A stretch of 6,103 nucleotides of DNA from Pseudomonadota bacterium (GTDB lineage Bacteria; Chloroflexota; Ktedonobacteria; Ktedonobacterales; JACDGC01). The stretch is from positions 1 through 6,103 of the forward strand of contig JAJPKG010000410.1 of assembly GCA_021323815.1 (NCBI GenBank), given 5' to 3'. The position numbers were made by a program, and so were the translations under genes. Every line of letters starts with the position of its first letter. The stretch's first letter is position 1. Under the pieces are notes generated by a model. That model saw only the letters and a program-made list of their open reading frames with translations, did no database searches and was not told the DNA's origin. Positions 1-5,700 of the stretch are shown piece by piece.

Positions 1-12
1 CAGTAATTCTGG

Positions 13-531
13 CTACGTTTGGCTGACGATGACATGGATTTTCAGGTCGTCGAGCAGCTTATTCGACTGTGAATCATAAAACGATACGGTTGGATCGGCG
101 CAAAACAGCCGCACATCGCCATCGATCACCTTCTGTTTGGGAAATGCGGAAGTATCAATGACCCTGTTATCAAAGGTGAAATTGATGCTTGCCCCTGTTC
201 CCATGAGAATAGAGGAGGGAAACCCCGTATACCATTGCAGATTCGCATCAGGAATGGGATTCCCGCTGGGATCTTTGGTTGAAGCGGTGAAGGTATATTG
301 GTTGCCAAAAACCAATCCAGCACCGCTGGTGGGTACGATGATCTTGCCTGTCGAGTTTTTACACGACGTTCCTGGGTTGAACGTAGCTGCATTATTGTTA
401 TGTTTGCTAACCACGTAGGTAATGAGGAATCCGGTGATAGTTACCAGGGATGCGGACACACCAATAATGGTCCGTACATTGGTAAAGAGCGCCTGCCACT
501 TTGGTTTCGTGGTTGGAGGTGCCGTCTGCAT
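13..531 (-). CDS. Small membrane-anchored protein with an extracytoplasmic beta-rich domain, function unknown
   Basis: I do not recognise this 172-residue protein. It has a short polar, Pro/Thr-rich cytoplasmic head (about 1-20), one membrane segment (about 21-42, TIIGVSASLVTITGF...), then a polar Asn/Thr/Ser-rich domain of about 130 residues. The strand-like, Gly/Pro-punctuated pattern (FGNQYTFTAS, LQWYTGF, INFTFDN, IHVIVSQT) suggests an Ig-like beta sandwich, which is an inference. The only two cysteines in that domain, C57 and C144, could form a disulfide if it lies outside the membrane. The start at 531 is chosen because TAGGAG lies about 10 nt upstream. An in-frame ATG at 588 would add 19 residues (MPVWLADCPY...) but has no ribosome binding site. 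The stop is TAG at 13-15. The gene looks more A+T-rich than its neighbours, so acquisition is possible. It is transcribed divergently from the gene at 867, and nothing nearby explains its job. Confidence 0.72.
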   Translation of the reverse strand: MQTAPPTTKPKWQALFTNVRTIIGVSASLVTITGFLITYVVSKHNNNAATFNPGTSCKNSTGKIIVPTSGAGLVFGNQYTFTASTKDPSGNPIPDANLQWYTGFPSSILMGTGASINFTFDNRVIDTSAFPKQKVIDGDVRLFCADPTVSFYDSQSNKLLDDLKIHVIVSQT

Positions 532-603
532 GGTGGTCGAACTCCTAACAGGATCAAGATAAGGGCAATCTGCCAGCCAAACTGGCATGAATTGTTGGGC
601 TGA

Positions 604-632
604 AGTTTATCATGTTATGGCATATTTCGCAA
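604..632 (-). promoter_or_regulatory. Candidate sigma-70-type promoter for the membrane-anchored protein gene
   Basis: On the minus strand TTGCGA (632-627) and TAAACT (609-604) are separated by 17 bp, and the -10 is preceded by TG one base upstream (an extended -10). The expected transcription start near 597 would give a leader of about 65 nt before the ATG at 531. This is a match to the generic consensus only. Confidence 0.4.
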
Positions 633-802
633 TGCATTCTTGGTCTGCGCAGCTTTTGTTACAATATGAGTGCTACGTCGTCACACAACACGACCCCCTA
701 TCCGGTCGATGAAATCCAGCGAGTCTACAAGCCATCTCAATCATGATGCGGCTCCCTTCAAATTCGATATCTTATAACATCTGCATCGTGCCTCTTGCAC
801 GC

Positions 803-832
803 GTGCCAACATGGTCCCCCACGCGCTATGAT
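803..832 (+). promoter_or_regulatory. Candidate promoter for the TIM-barrel-like protein gene
   Basis: A good -10 hexamer, TATGAT (827-832), follows a weak -35, GTGCCA (803-808), at 18 bp spacing. Transcription would start near 839, leaving a leader of about 28 nt that contains GAGAGG before the ATG at 867. This promoter position also argues against the longer in-frame reading that begins at 795, whose start codon would lie upstream of the -10. Confidence 0.42.
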
Positions 833-866
833 AGAGACAGCAGATCATCAACGAGAGGATCACCTC

Positions 867-1613
867 ATGAGCAAACTCACCGAGATATTGCATCGCGCCG
901 GCGTGGCACGGGGCGGAGCCATTGGCTTCACCGGTCATGCGGCGAACGCGCCCAAGCCCAAAGCCGCCGCCATTATCGTCAGCGCAGGTGACGCCAGCGA
1001 AGCCGCCACGCTGATCAAGGCTGGGGCGGATGTCGTCATTCTGCCGCAGGGTGCGGACCTGAGCGCGGCGAAAGGCTCAGAAGCATCGTGGGGCATTGAT
1101 GCGCGCGGAGCAAAGGCCCTGAGCGAAGCTGATGTGAAAGCCCTGCACGAGAAAGGCGCGGATTTCGTGCTGCTGGATGCCACAGCCTCCATGCGCACCC
1201 TGGGCGCGCAGGTCGAGCAGTTTGAGCGAGCGCTGTTCATTGCGCCGCCCTCCGACGATCCGTTGCTGATCGGTTTTCGCGCCCTCAACGTATTAGATGT
1301 GGACGTGGTGGTGTTGGATCTGGCATTGAAGCCGAAAGAACTGGCCGGGCTGACCGTGCAAGATTTCGCGCGCCTGCGCCTGCTGGGCGAGAGCCTGCGC
1401 TTTCCGGTGCTGGTGACGCTGGCCGACACCCCCGCACCGGAAGACGTGCGCACAGCAGCGCGCCTGGGCGACGGCCTCTGGCTGGCCAGCGCCACTCCCG
1501 ACGCTGTTGCCACGCTACGCGTGGAGTTAGAGCGCGTTCCCCGCGAAAAAGGCCCCGTTCCCGGCATTGCAGGTTTGACCGGCACCACCGGCAACACGCC
1601 CGGCCCGCACTAG
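867..1613 (+). CDS. Uncharacterised (beta/alpha)-repeat protein, possible TIM-barrel fold
   Basis: This is a 248-residue soluble protein with no signal peptide or membrane segment, and I do not recognise its family. Hydrophobic strands alternate with Ala/Glu/Lys-rich helices in a (beta/alpha)n order: AAAIIVSAG (about 33-41), ADVVILPQG (54-62), SWGIDARG, ADFVLLDAT, VDVVVLDLAL, FPVLVTLADTP and GDGLWLASA. The phrases 'AGADVVIL' and 'KGADFVLLD' resemble strand ends of phosphate-binding TIM barrels such as thiamine-phosphate synthase or NanE-type proteins. I see no clear phosphate-binding Gly motif or catalytic set, so enzyme activity is not established. The last roughly 20 residues (PGIAGLTGTTGNTPGPH) are a flexible Gly/Thr/Pro tail. 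The ATG at 867 is chosen for its GAGAGG 8 nt upstream. A longer frame back to 795 adds 24 residues of non-family-like sequence across the promoter. A stem-loop follows the stop by 15 bp. Confidence 0.8.
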   Translation: MSKLTEILHRAGVARGGAIGFTGHAANAPKPKAAAIIVSAGDASEAATLIKAGADVVILPQGADLSAAKGSEASWGIDARGAKALSEADVKALHEKGADFVLLDATASMRTLGAQVEQFERALFIAPPSDDPLLIGFRALNVLDVDVVVLDLALKPKELAGLTVQDFARLRLLGESLRFPVLVTLADTPAPEDVRTAARLGDGLWLASATPDAVATLRVELERVPREKGPVPGIAGLTGTTGNTPGPH

Positions 1614-1628
1614 CGACCTCTATTCTTC

Positions 1629-1659
1629 GTCGATCAGCACAAAGACTGTGCTGGTCGGC
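1629..1659 (+). other. Strong stem-loop between two plus-strand genes
   Basis: Positions 1629-1641 pair with 1647-1659 (core CAGCACA / TGTGCTG) around a 5-nt loop, giving 13 base pairs of which two are G-U. It begins 16 nt after the stop at 1613. No T-run follows (the next bases are ATTGTTGCC), so it is not a classical intrinsic terminator. It could slow transcription, protect an mRNA 3' end or bind a protein. A GTG at 1648 that would extend the next gene lies inside this hairpin and is therefore an unlikely start. Confidence 0.5.
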
Positions 1660-1698
1660 ATTGTTGCCATGAATGACAGTGTGACTGGGGGGCAGTGT

Positions 1699-1926
1699 AT
1701 GTTTTCTAGTGGTAATGAGATGCGCCAGGTACATCGACGGGCGCGCGAGCGTGTCGCGGATCGGTTACAGCGCGCTGAGAATGACTTGGTGATCGATAAT
1801 GAGGCTGCCCGTGCTGATATGCGCCGCTTCAAGCGAGTGGAAGCGATCAAGCTGGCACTCTGGTTTGTGGGGAGTGTTGGAGCCTTAATCGTCGTCTTGC
1901 TGCTGCTCGGCCTATTTCTGAAATAG
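1699..1926 (+). CDS. Small tail-anchored membrane protein, function unknown
   Basis: This 75-residue protein is not one I recognise. Residues about 8-50 are highly charged and likely helical (RQVHRRARERVADRLQRAEN..., Arg/Glu/Asp/Ala-rich), possibly a short coiled coil. A single hydrophobic C-terminal segment follows (about 50-74: LALWFVGSVGALIVVLLLL) ending in FLK. The layout suggests a cytoplasmic helix anchored in the membrane by its tail, with the Arg-rich side inside. The ATG at 1699 is preceded by a GGGGGG stretch 6 nt upstream. Other in-frame starts are GTG 1648 (within a hairpin) and ATG 1669. It faces the receiver gene tail-to-tail across 119 bp. Being short and unrecognised, it could be spurious, but the clean charged-helix-plus-membrane design supports a real gene. 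Confidence 0.6.
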   Translation: MFSSGNEMRQVHRRARERVADRLQRAENDLVIDNEAARADMRRFKRVEAIKLALWFVGSVGALIVVLLLLGLFLK

Positions 1927-1981
1927 AGCGGGGGATAGCGAAACCTGATCGAGCAGTCTTGCGCTAATATCAGCAGGGTTG

Positions 1982-2010
1982 GTGGGAGGCAGAAACGATC
2001 GGCCTCCCAC
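1982..2010. terminator. Hairpin between convergent genes, possible two-way terminator
   Basis: GTGGGAGGC (1982-1990) pairs perfectly with GCCTCCCAC (2002-2010) around an 11-nt loop. It lies midway between the convergent stops at 1926 and 2046. There is no clear T-run on either side, so it may act as a weak or factor-assisted terminator or as an mRNA 3'-end stabiliser. Confidence 0.42.
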
Positions 2011-2045
2011 TGGCTCCTGATGCATCATGAAGCGGAGTGAAGAGT

Positions 2046-2441
2046 TTATGAAAGCTGGCGGATGCGCGAGAGCAACACCACGCGCCACATGAACGTCTTC
2101 AAATTGACCGGCTTCACCACATAATCATCTGCTCCCGACTGGAAACCGGCGATCTTGTCTTTGATGCCGGCACGGCGCGTCACGCAGCAAACCACCATGT
2201 TTTTGAGCGTGGGGGACTCGCGTACTTGCTTGATCAGCATCTTGCCGTCGCCATCTGGCATCTCGACTTCCAGCAACAGAATGGCTGGACGATATTGTGT
2301 GATCATCTCCACGGTTTCCGCCAGCGTTCGCGCGCCGATCACACGATAACGCGGACGCAGGCAATCCATGATCTGTTGCTGTTGCACAGGGTCGGGGTCC
2401 GCGACCAAAACGGTCAGCCCTCCGCGAGATGGCTCTGCCAT
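2046..2441 (-). CDS. Stand-alone receiver-domain protein with Glu at the phosphoacceptor position
   Basis: This 131-residue protein is a single CheY-like receiver domain with no output domain. Beta-1 is TVLVADPDP (10-18), beta-3 and the active loop are AILLLEVEMPDGDG (53-66), beta-4 is MVVCCVT88, and beta-5 is ADDYVVKPVN with the conserved K110-P111. In the family the phosphorylated Asp sits where this protein has E58 (GAA codon at 2270-2268), just before the VEMPDGDG turn. The acidic pair after beta-1 reads D15-P16-D17, so one of the two usual adjacent acids is Pro. T88 and K110 are kept. Normal Asp phosphorylation is therefore unlikely. Glu may mimic the phosphorylated state or the domain may serve as a docking module, which is an inference. 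GGGAGG lies 4 nt before the ATG. A promoter with perfect hexamers lies upstream, so it has its own transcript although the mannosyltransferase gene is on the same strand. No histidine kinase is in the window. Confidence 0.92.
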   Translation of the reverse strand: MAEPSRGGLTVLVADPDPVQQQQIMDCLRPRYRVIGARTLAETVEMITQYRPAILLLEVEMPDGDGKMLIKQVRESPTLKNMVVCCVTRRAGIKDKIAGFQSGADDYVVKPVNLKTFMWRVVLLSRIRQLS

Positions 2442-2513
2442 GATGCCTCCCTACAAACCGATAGTAGCAGAATGAACCAAAATGAGTGCGCGCCAGGGGC
2501 AAGTTTCCAGAGA

Positions 2514-2541
2514 ATTATACGGGAGAATGCGGATTTGTCAA
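2514..2541 (-). promoter_or_regulatory. Sigma-70-type promoter with perfect hexamers for the receiver gene
   Basis: On the minus strand a perfect TTGACA (2541-2536) and a perfect TATAAT (2519-2514) are separated by 16 bp. Transcription should start near 2507, giving a leader of roughly 65 nt ahead of GGGAGG and the ATG at 2441. The hexamers predict strong expression by the housekeeping sigma factor. Confidence 0.8.
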
Positions 2542-2631
2542 GGGGTTGCCCGGCCAGTTGTGGATTCTTCACACACAGCTCATGACGGCCGCATGTTTTC
2601 CCCGGCAAACCTCGTCATCTTCACAGCTCCA

Positions 2632-3984
2632 CTATACCAGCCACCCCCCATTGAAAAGGAAGATCAGCAGCATGCCTTGCACCGCCCATCCGCCGTTGAT
2701 GACCAGCGTTTCCAGCCAGGGGCGGTTGCGCGTCCAGCGGCCTATCAGCATAAACAACGGAAAGGCCACCACTAAGTAACGTCCCGCCGACACATACACA
2801 TCGGGGAAGATAGCATCCACATACGGCGTTCCTAGGCAAATGGCACACACCCCCATGAGATAGAGCGAATAGGCGAAGGGGATGCGCCGCACCGTCACCA
2901 GCGTCAGCACGCACGCCAACGCCAGCGGCAACAGATCCACCAGCATGCGCGCCTGGGGATATGACCAGGGCGCAACGGTCAGCAGTTGGTGGAACGCCAG
3001 CGTGATGCCATCCCACACCGCCGCCTTGCCATGCCCATTGGCGTGGATGAAGACCAGCGGATCGTGAAAGATGCGCGCGCAATAAACCGCGTAGATGCCC
3101 ATACCCATCAGCGGCGCGGCCACTACCGGAATTGCCAGCAATCCCGTTCGCCACCATGCACGCGGCAAGAAAGTGGCGTCTAATTCCGCGCGCCATTGCC
3201 GCCGATGTGCCCACAGCCGTCGCGCAAACGTCCACCAGCCGTGCTGCCGGCCAAATTCCCACAGCAGCGGCAGCACCAGCGCCAGGGCAAAAGGCCGCGC
3301 CAGGCCGGCCAACATGCCCGCGCCGGCAGCGACCGGCCACCAGCCGCGCCGCGCGCCCAGCATCGCCCACGCCGCGCATGCCAGAAAAATACCCTCGCTA
3401 TACGCCGCGAACAGATACAATGCCAGGGGATACGCCGCCAACGCCCGTAACGTATAGCGCGCTTCTGTGTCATCGCCGGCATCATGGTTGGCCAGCAACG
3501 CAATGGCGATGAAGGCCAACAGCGTGCCGATGTTGCTGATCATCAACGCCACTGTCAAGGGATCGAAACTGCGCGAGATGCCGGTGATCAGGTGGATCAG
3601 CAGTGGATAGAGGGGAAAATAGCTCCCCTCGGCAGGCGCAGTATAGCCACTCTGCGAGATGATGACATACCAGCCCGAATCCCAAATCCACCAATGGCTG
3701 ATGAAATCGTGCGCGGTCAGCGACGGATGCCCGTCCGGCAGATTAGAGCGCGTGGTGGTGAAGAGGACCCCAAACCAGGTCAGCACAAGCATCACGGCGC
3801 GTGTCGCCGCCCACAGGCCCACTGCCGCGCGCACCGCTGGGATGCGCCACAGCCGTGCCAGCACGCTCCCAACCGGGCCGCCCCAGCGCGCCACGCGCAT
3901 GCGCCATGCTTCAATGGTGCCGGGCGCGGTGTTCTGGGCTTCCGGCACCGTCACGCGCTCGCCCTCGGTTGTTGCCATATACAT
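2632..3984 (-). CDS. Polytopic mannosyltransferase-like membrane protein (PIG-V / Mannosyl_trans2 type)
   Basis: This is a 450-residue multi-pass membrane protein with a soluble N-terminal tail of about 45 residues. It matches the layout of GT-C glycosyltransferases related to the GPI mannosyltransferase PIG-V. The motif WDSGWY (101-106), followed by SGY (112-114) and YFPLYPLL (122-129), lies in the first outside loop, where GT-C enzymes carry the catalytic acid, so D102 is the candidate. YPLALYLFAAYSEGIF (185-200), GLARP (227-231) and a C-terminal SAGRYLVVAFPLF are further family-like blocks. Such enzymes usually move a sugar from a polyprenyl-phosphate donor at the outer membrane face. The acceptor here is unknown; a cell-surface glycolipid or glycan is an inference. 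The start is uncertain: ATG 3984, ATG 3978 (GAGG 4 nt upstream) or TTG 3996. It is divergent from the sulfurtransferase gene and stands alone, with no polysaccharide cluster visible. Confidence 0.85.
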   Translation of the reverse strand: MYMATTEGERVTVPEAQNTAPGTIEAWRMRVARWGGPVGSVLARLWRIPAVRAAVGLWAATRAVMLVLTWFGVLFTTTRSNLPDGHPSLTAHDFISHWWIWDSGWYVIISQSGYTAPAEGSYFPLYPLLIHLITGISRSFDPLTVALMISNIGTLLAFIAIALLANHDAGDDTEARYTLRALAAYPLALYLFAAYSEGIFLACAAWAMLGARRGWWPVAAGAGMLAGLARPFALALVLPLLWEFGRQHGWWTFARRLWAHRRQWRAELDATFLPRAWWRTGLLAIPVVAAPLMGMGIYAVYCARIFHDPLVFIHANGHGKAAVWDGITLAFHQLLTVAPWSYPQARMLVDLLPLALACVLTLVTVRRIPFAYSLYLMGVCAICLGTPYVDAIFPDVYVSAGRYLVVAFPLFMLIGRWTRNRPWLETLVINGGWAVQGMLLIFLFNGGWLV

Positions 3985-3998
3985 CCTCGTTTCCAACG

Positions 3999-4004
3999 AT
4001 TGTA
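3999..4004 (-). promoter_or_regulatory. Possible -10 element for the mannosyltransferase gene
   Basis: TACAAT reads on the minus strand (4004-3999) just ahead of the gene. No convincing -35 sits 16-18 bp upstream (TACGAT at 18 bp is poor). Transcription from here would leave a very short leader, which would favour the ATG at 3978 as the start. Confidence 0.22.
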
Positions 4005-4083
4005 TAGATGAGCGTTACGGACATCGTATCCCAAAATCACGGGTCAGGCGAGAGATCTCGGCAACTGGCGATTTCCGACCCTG

Positions 4084-4113
4084 TTGATCGGGATAAAATT
4101 TCGATGCTACAAT
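4084..4113 (+). promoter_or_regulatory. Candidate promoter for the sulfurtransferase gene
   Basis: TTGATC (4084-4089) and TACAAT (4108-4113) are spaced by 18 bp. Transcription would start near 4120, giving a leader of about 80 nt. A small hairpin in the leader (GTTAC 4170-4174 with GTAAC 4180-4184) sits just ahead of the purine-rich ribosome binding site, and could affect translation. The promoter lies inside the longer reading frame from 4008, which supports the start at 4200. Confidence 0.45.
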
Positions 4114-4199
4114 ACCAGCAGGACGTGGCAACATGGCTCTACGCCATAATTGTCACTTTTGGAAATGAAGTTACGGAAAGTAACGAAAGGGAAGAATCG

Positions 4200-5048
4200 A
4201 TGTCTGCTCCAACCTATGCTCATCCTGAGACGCTGGTTGATACACAATGGGTTGCCGACCATCTCTCTGATCCTAACGTGCGCATCATCGAAGCGGATGA
4301 AGATCCGCTGCTCTATGAGGTGGGGCACATTCCGGGTGCCGTCAAGCTGGACTGGCACGTTGATGTGCAAGACCCGATCCGCCGCGACTTCGTGAACAAA
4401 GCGGATTTCGAGAAGCTGTGCAGCCGCTATGGGATCAGCAACGACACCACCGTCGTCTTTTATGGTGACCGCAACAACTGGTACGCCGCCTATAGCTTTT
4501 GGCTCTTCCGCATGTACGGACATCAGGATCTGCGCCTGATGAACGGCGGGCGCACCAAGTGGGAAGCCGAGGGCCGACCTTATACCAAAGAGGTGCCAAA
4601 CTATCCGCCCACCAACTACACTGCCCAAGAGGCCAACCTGAGCATCCGCGCCTTCCGCAACCAGGTTGAAGCCGGCCTGGGCGCGGCAAATCGTGGTCTG
4701 GTGGATGTGCGCTCACCTGAGGAATATACAGGCAAACTCCTCCATATGGTAAACTATCCTCAAGAGGGCGCGACGCGCGGCGGGCACATCCCCGGAGCGC
4801 GCAACATTCCCTGGGCGAAAGCCGCCAACGAAGACGGCACGTTCAAATCGCCGGAAGAATTGCGCGCGCTGTATAACGGCGAAGGCATCACGCCCGACAA
4901 GGAGATCGTGACCTATTGCCGCATCGGCGAGCGATCGGCGCATACATGGTTTGTGCTGACGCAACTGCTGGGCTATCCGAACGTCCGCAACTATGATGGG
5001 TCGTGGACGGAATGGGGCAATCTCGTCGGCGCGCCCATTGAAAAGTAA
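4200..5048 (+). CDS. Thiosulfate sulfurtransferase, two-domain rhodanese (CysA/SseA type)
   Basis: This is a 282-residue two-rhodanese-domain enzyme, the usual length for the family. It takes a sulfane sulfur from thiosulfate (or a related donor such as 3-mercaptopyruvate) onto an active-site Cys and passes it to a thiophilic acceptor such as cyanide or a protein thiol. The N-terminal domain (about 10-130) is inactive but keeps the fold signature GHIPGAVKLDW (42-52). The C-terminal domain carries LVDVRSPEEY (167-176), GGHIPGARNIPW (194-205) and the catalytic loop around C240, reading YCRIGERSAHTW (239-250). CRIGERS is the thiosulfate-sulfurtransferase-type loop, and the whole closely resembles mycobacterial CysA2-like enzymes from memory. 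DGSWTEWG near the end is a further family block. ATG 4200 is chosen because AGGGAAG lies just upstream and family similarity begins there. The frame extends to 4008 but that part has no rhodanese sequence and holds the promoter. No signal peptide, so it is cytoplasmic. An Fe-S scaffold gene follows 160 bp downstream on the same strand. Confidence 0.95.
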   Translation: MSAPTYAHPETLVDTQWVADHLSDPNVRIIEADEDPLLYEVGHIPGAVKLDWHVDVQDPIRRDFVNKADFEKLCSRYGISNDTTVVFYGDRNNWYAAYSFWLFRMYGHQDLRLMNGGRTKWEAEGRPYTKEVPNYPPTNYTAQEANLSIRAFRNQVEAGLGAANRGLVDVRSPEEYTGKLLHMVNYPQEGATRGGHIPGARNIPWAKAANEDGTFKSPEELRALYNGEGITPDKEIVTYCRIGERSAHTWFVLTQLLGYPNVRNYDGSWTEWGNLVGAPIEK

Positions 5049-5066
5049 GACAGCAAACAGGGAAAA

Positions 5067-5185
5067 GGGCGAGACACGAAGGGCGCGAAGTTGACGCTGA
5101 TTCGCGAAGGAATTCTTAAGAAGTGATCTCTCATAGAAAATCTTCGGCTCACTTCGCTTTCTTCGAGTCCTTCGCGTCTCGTCCC
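5067..5185. repeat. Palindromic repeat element, long copy, upstream of the Fe-S scaffold gene
   Basis: The ends GGGCGAGACACGAAGG (5067-5082) and CCTTCGCGTCTCGTCCC (5169-5185) are inverted copies apart from one indel and one mismatch. Inside there is a nested inverted pair, GAAGTGA (5120-5126) and TCACTTC (5149-5155), and repeated CTTCG / CGAAG units. The right end (5169-5188) recurs exactly, 20 of 20 bases, at 5651-5670 after the scaffold gene. This is the form of a dispersed REP- or MITE-like palindrome. Any effect on transcript stability or folding is inferred. Confidence 0.6.
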
Positions 5186-5208
5186 CATCACCCAGGAGAG
5201 TACTCAAC

Positions 5209-5613
5209 ATGCCCATGAGCCGGCAAGAGGCGGTAGAATTCCTCCTCGAACATTATCAAAATCCGCAGCACCGGGGGCAGGTGGAACACGCCTCATTTGT
5301 GAAATCCGGCGGGAATCCCGGCTGCTCGGACGTGGTGGAAATGAGCGCGCACATCAGCGAAGACGGCCATCTGGATGAGGTCGCCTTCGACGGGCAAGGC
5401 TGCACCATCAGCATGGCCGCCGCGGATTACGTGGCCGAGATCGCCGCCGGTAAAACCCTTGAGGAGATCGAAGCCATGACCGCCGAGGAATTGATGGATG
5501 ACCTGGGTCGCGAGGTGGTCATGACCCGTCCCACCTGTGCCACTACGGCGCTTACCATCCTCAAACAAGCCGTGCATGAATATCGTATGCAGCAACAGGC
5601 TCAGGGGCAATAA
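5209..5613 (+). CDS. Fe-S cluster assembly scaffold / sulfur acceptor, SufU/IscU (NifU N-terminal) family
   Basis: This 134-residue protein belongs to the IscU-like family, on which Fe-S clusters are built or which accepts sulfur from a SufS-type cysteine desulfurase. The three ligand cysteines and the Asp are present: NPGC39SD41, GQGC65TIS and RPTC110AT. The N-terminus (AVEFLLEHYQNPQHRG) and GCTISMA are more like Gram-positive SufU than E. coli IscU, and the IscU LPPVK chaperone-binding motif and the His before the third Cys are missing. Yet the C65-C110 spacing of 45 is close to IscU and lacks the insertion of about 20 residues typical of SufU. ATG 5209 has AGGAGAG about 8 nt upstream; ATG 5215 is an alternative. 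A weak promoter-like pair, TTGACG (5091-5096) and TCTTAA (5114-5119), lies in the repeat upstream, or it may be read with the sulfurtransferase gene. No sufS or sufBCD is visible. Cytoplasmic. Confidence 0.93.
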   Translation: MPMSRQEAVEFLLEHYQNPQHRGQVEHASFVKSGGNPGCSDVVEMSAHISEDGHLDEVAFDGQGCTISMAAADYVAEIAAGKTLEEIEAMTAEELMDDLGREVVMTRPTCATTALTILKQAVHEYRMQQQAQGQ

Positions 5614-5622
5614 CCGAAGGCA

Positions 5623-5670
5623 AGACGCGAAGACCTGGAAGGTGAAGCAGCCTTCGCGTCTCGTCCCCAT
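5623..5670. repeat. Palindromic repeat element, short copy, downstream of the Fe-S scaffold gene
   Basis: AGACGCGAAG (5623-5632) pairs perfectly with CTTCGCGTCT (5652-5661) around a 19-nt middle. The right end through 5670 is identical for 20 bases to the right end of the long copy upstream of the gene. It begins 10 bp after the scaffold stop codon and could form a hairpin at the 3' end of that mRNA. It abuts the rRNA terminator. Confidence 0.6.
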
Positions 5671-5698
5671 AAAAAAAAGAAACCGCGCATGAGTGCGG
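5671..5698 (-). terminator. Intrinsic terminator of the rRNA operon
   Basis: On the minus strand, just after 5S rRNA, CCGCAC and GCGCGG form a 6-position stem with one A-C mismatch around a UCAU loop (5698-5683). UUUCUUUUUUUU follows (5682-5671). This is a textbook GC stem plus U-run and ends the operon before the convergent scaffold gene. Confidence 0.82.
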
Positions 5699-5700
5699 GG

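Larger units (their letters stand above)
532..866. other. Gene-free divergent intergenic region
   Basis: These 335 bases separate two divergent genes. They hold a promoter candidate for each direction (604-632 minus, 803-832 plus). A further extended -10-like motif on the plus strand (TGTTACAAT, 657-665) has only a poor -35 (TTCTTG at 637-642). A 26-codon ATG frame at 666-746 has no ribosome binding site and no recognisable product. I see no RNA gene or large repeat here. Confidence 0.6.

Noticed and set aside
666..746. 26-codon ATG frame in the divergent intergenic region
   Set aside because: There is no ribosome binding site, no recognisable product and no supporting coding signal; it is likely chance.
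935..1597. Long open frame on the minus strand opposite the TIM-barrel-like gene
   Set aside because: It is Ser/Arg/Ala-rich in the way expected of antisense reading of a G+C-rich gene, while the plus frame has a ribosome binding site, a promoter and fold-like periodicity.
2621..3379. Overlapping minus-strand frame of about 250 residues within the mannosyltransferase gene
   Set aside because: The mannosyltransferase frame carries clear family motifs and membrane segments; the overlapping frame is a G+C-rich shadow with no family features.
4008..4199. N-terminal extension of the sulfurtransferase frame back to an ATG at 4008
   Set aside because: The 64 extra residues have no rhodanese similarity, the segment holds a plausible promoter (4084-4113), and ATG 4200 has a purine-rich ribosome binding site and gives the normal family length.
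5067..5670. CRISPR array or insertion sequence suspected from the repeated CTTCGCGTC units
   Set aside because: The repeats are few, irregularly spaced, palindromic and not separated by spacers of equal length, and no transposase or cas gene is present.
5623..5670. Intrinsic terminator for the scaffold gene on the plus strand
   Set aside because: The hairpin is followed on the plus strand by CGTCCCCAT and an A-run, not a T-run; the A-run is the U-run of the rRNA terminator on the other strand.
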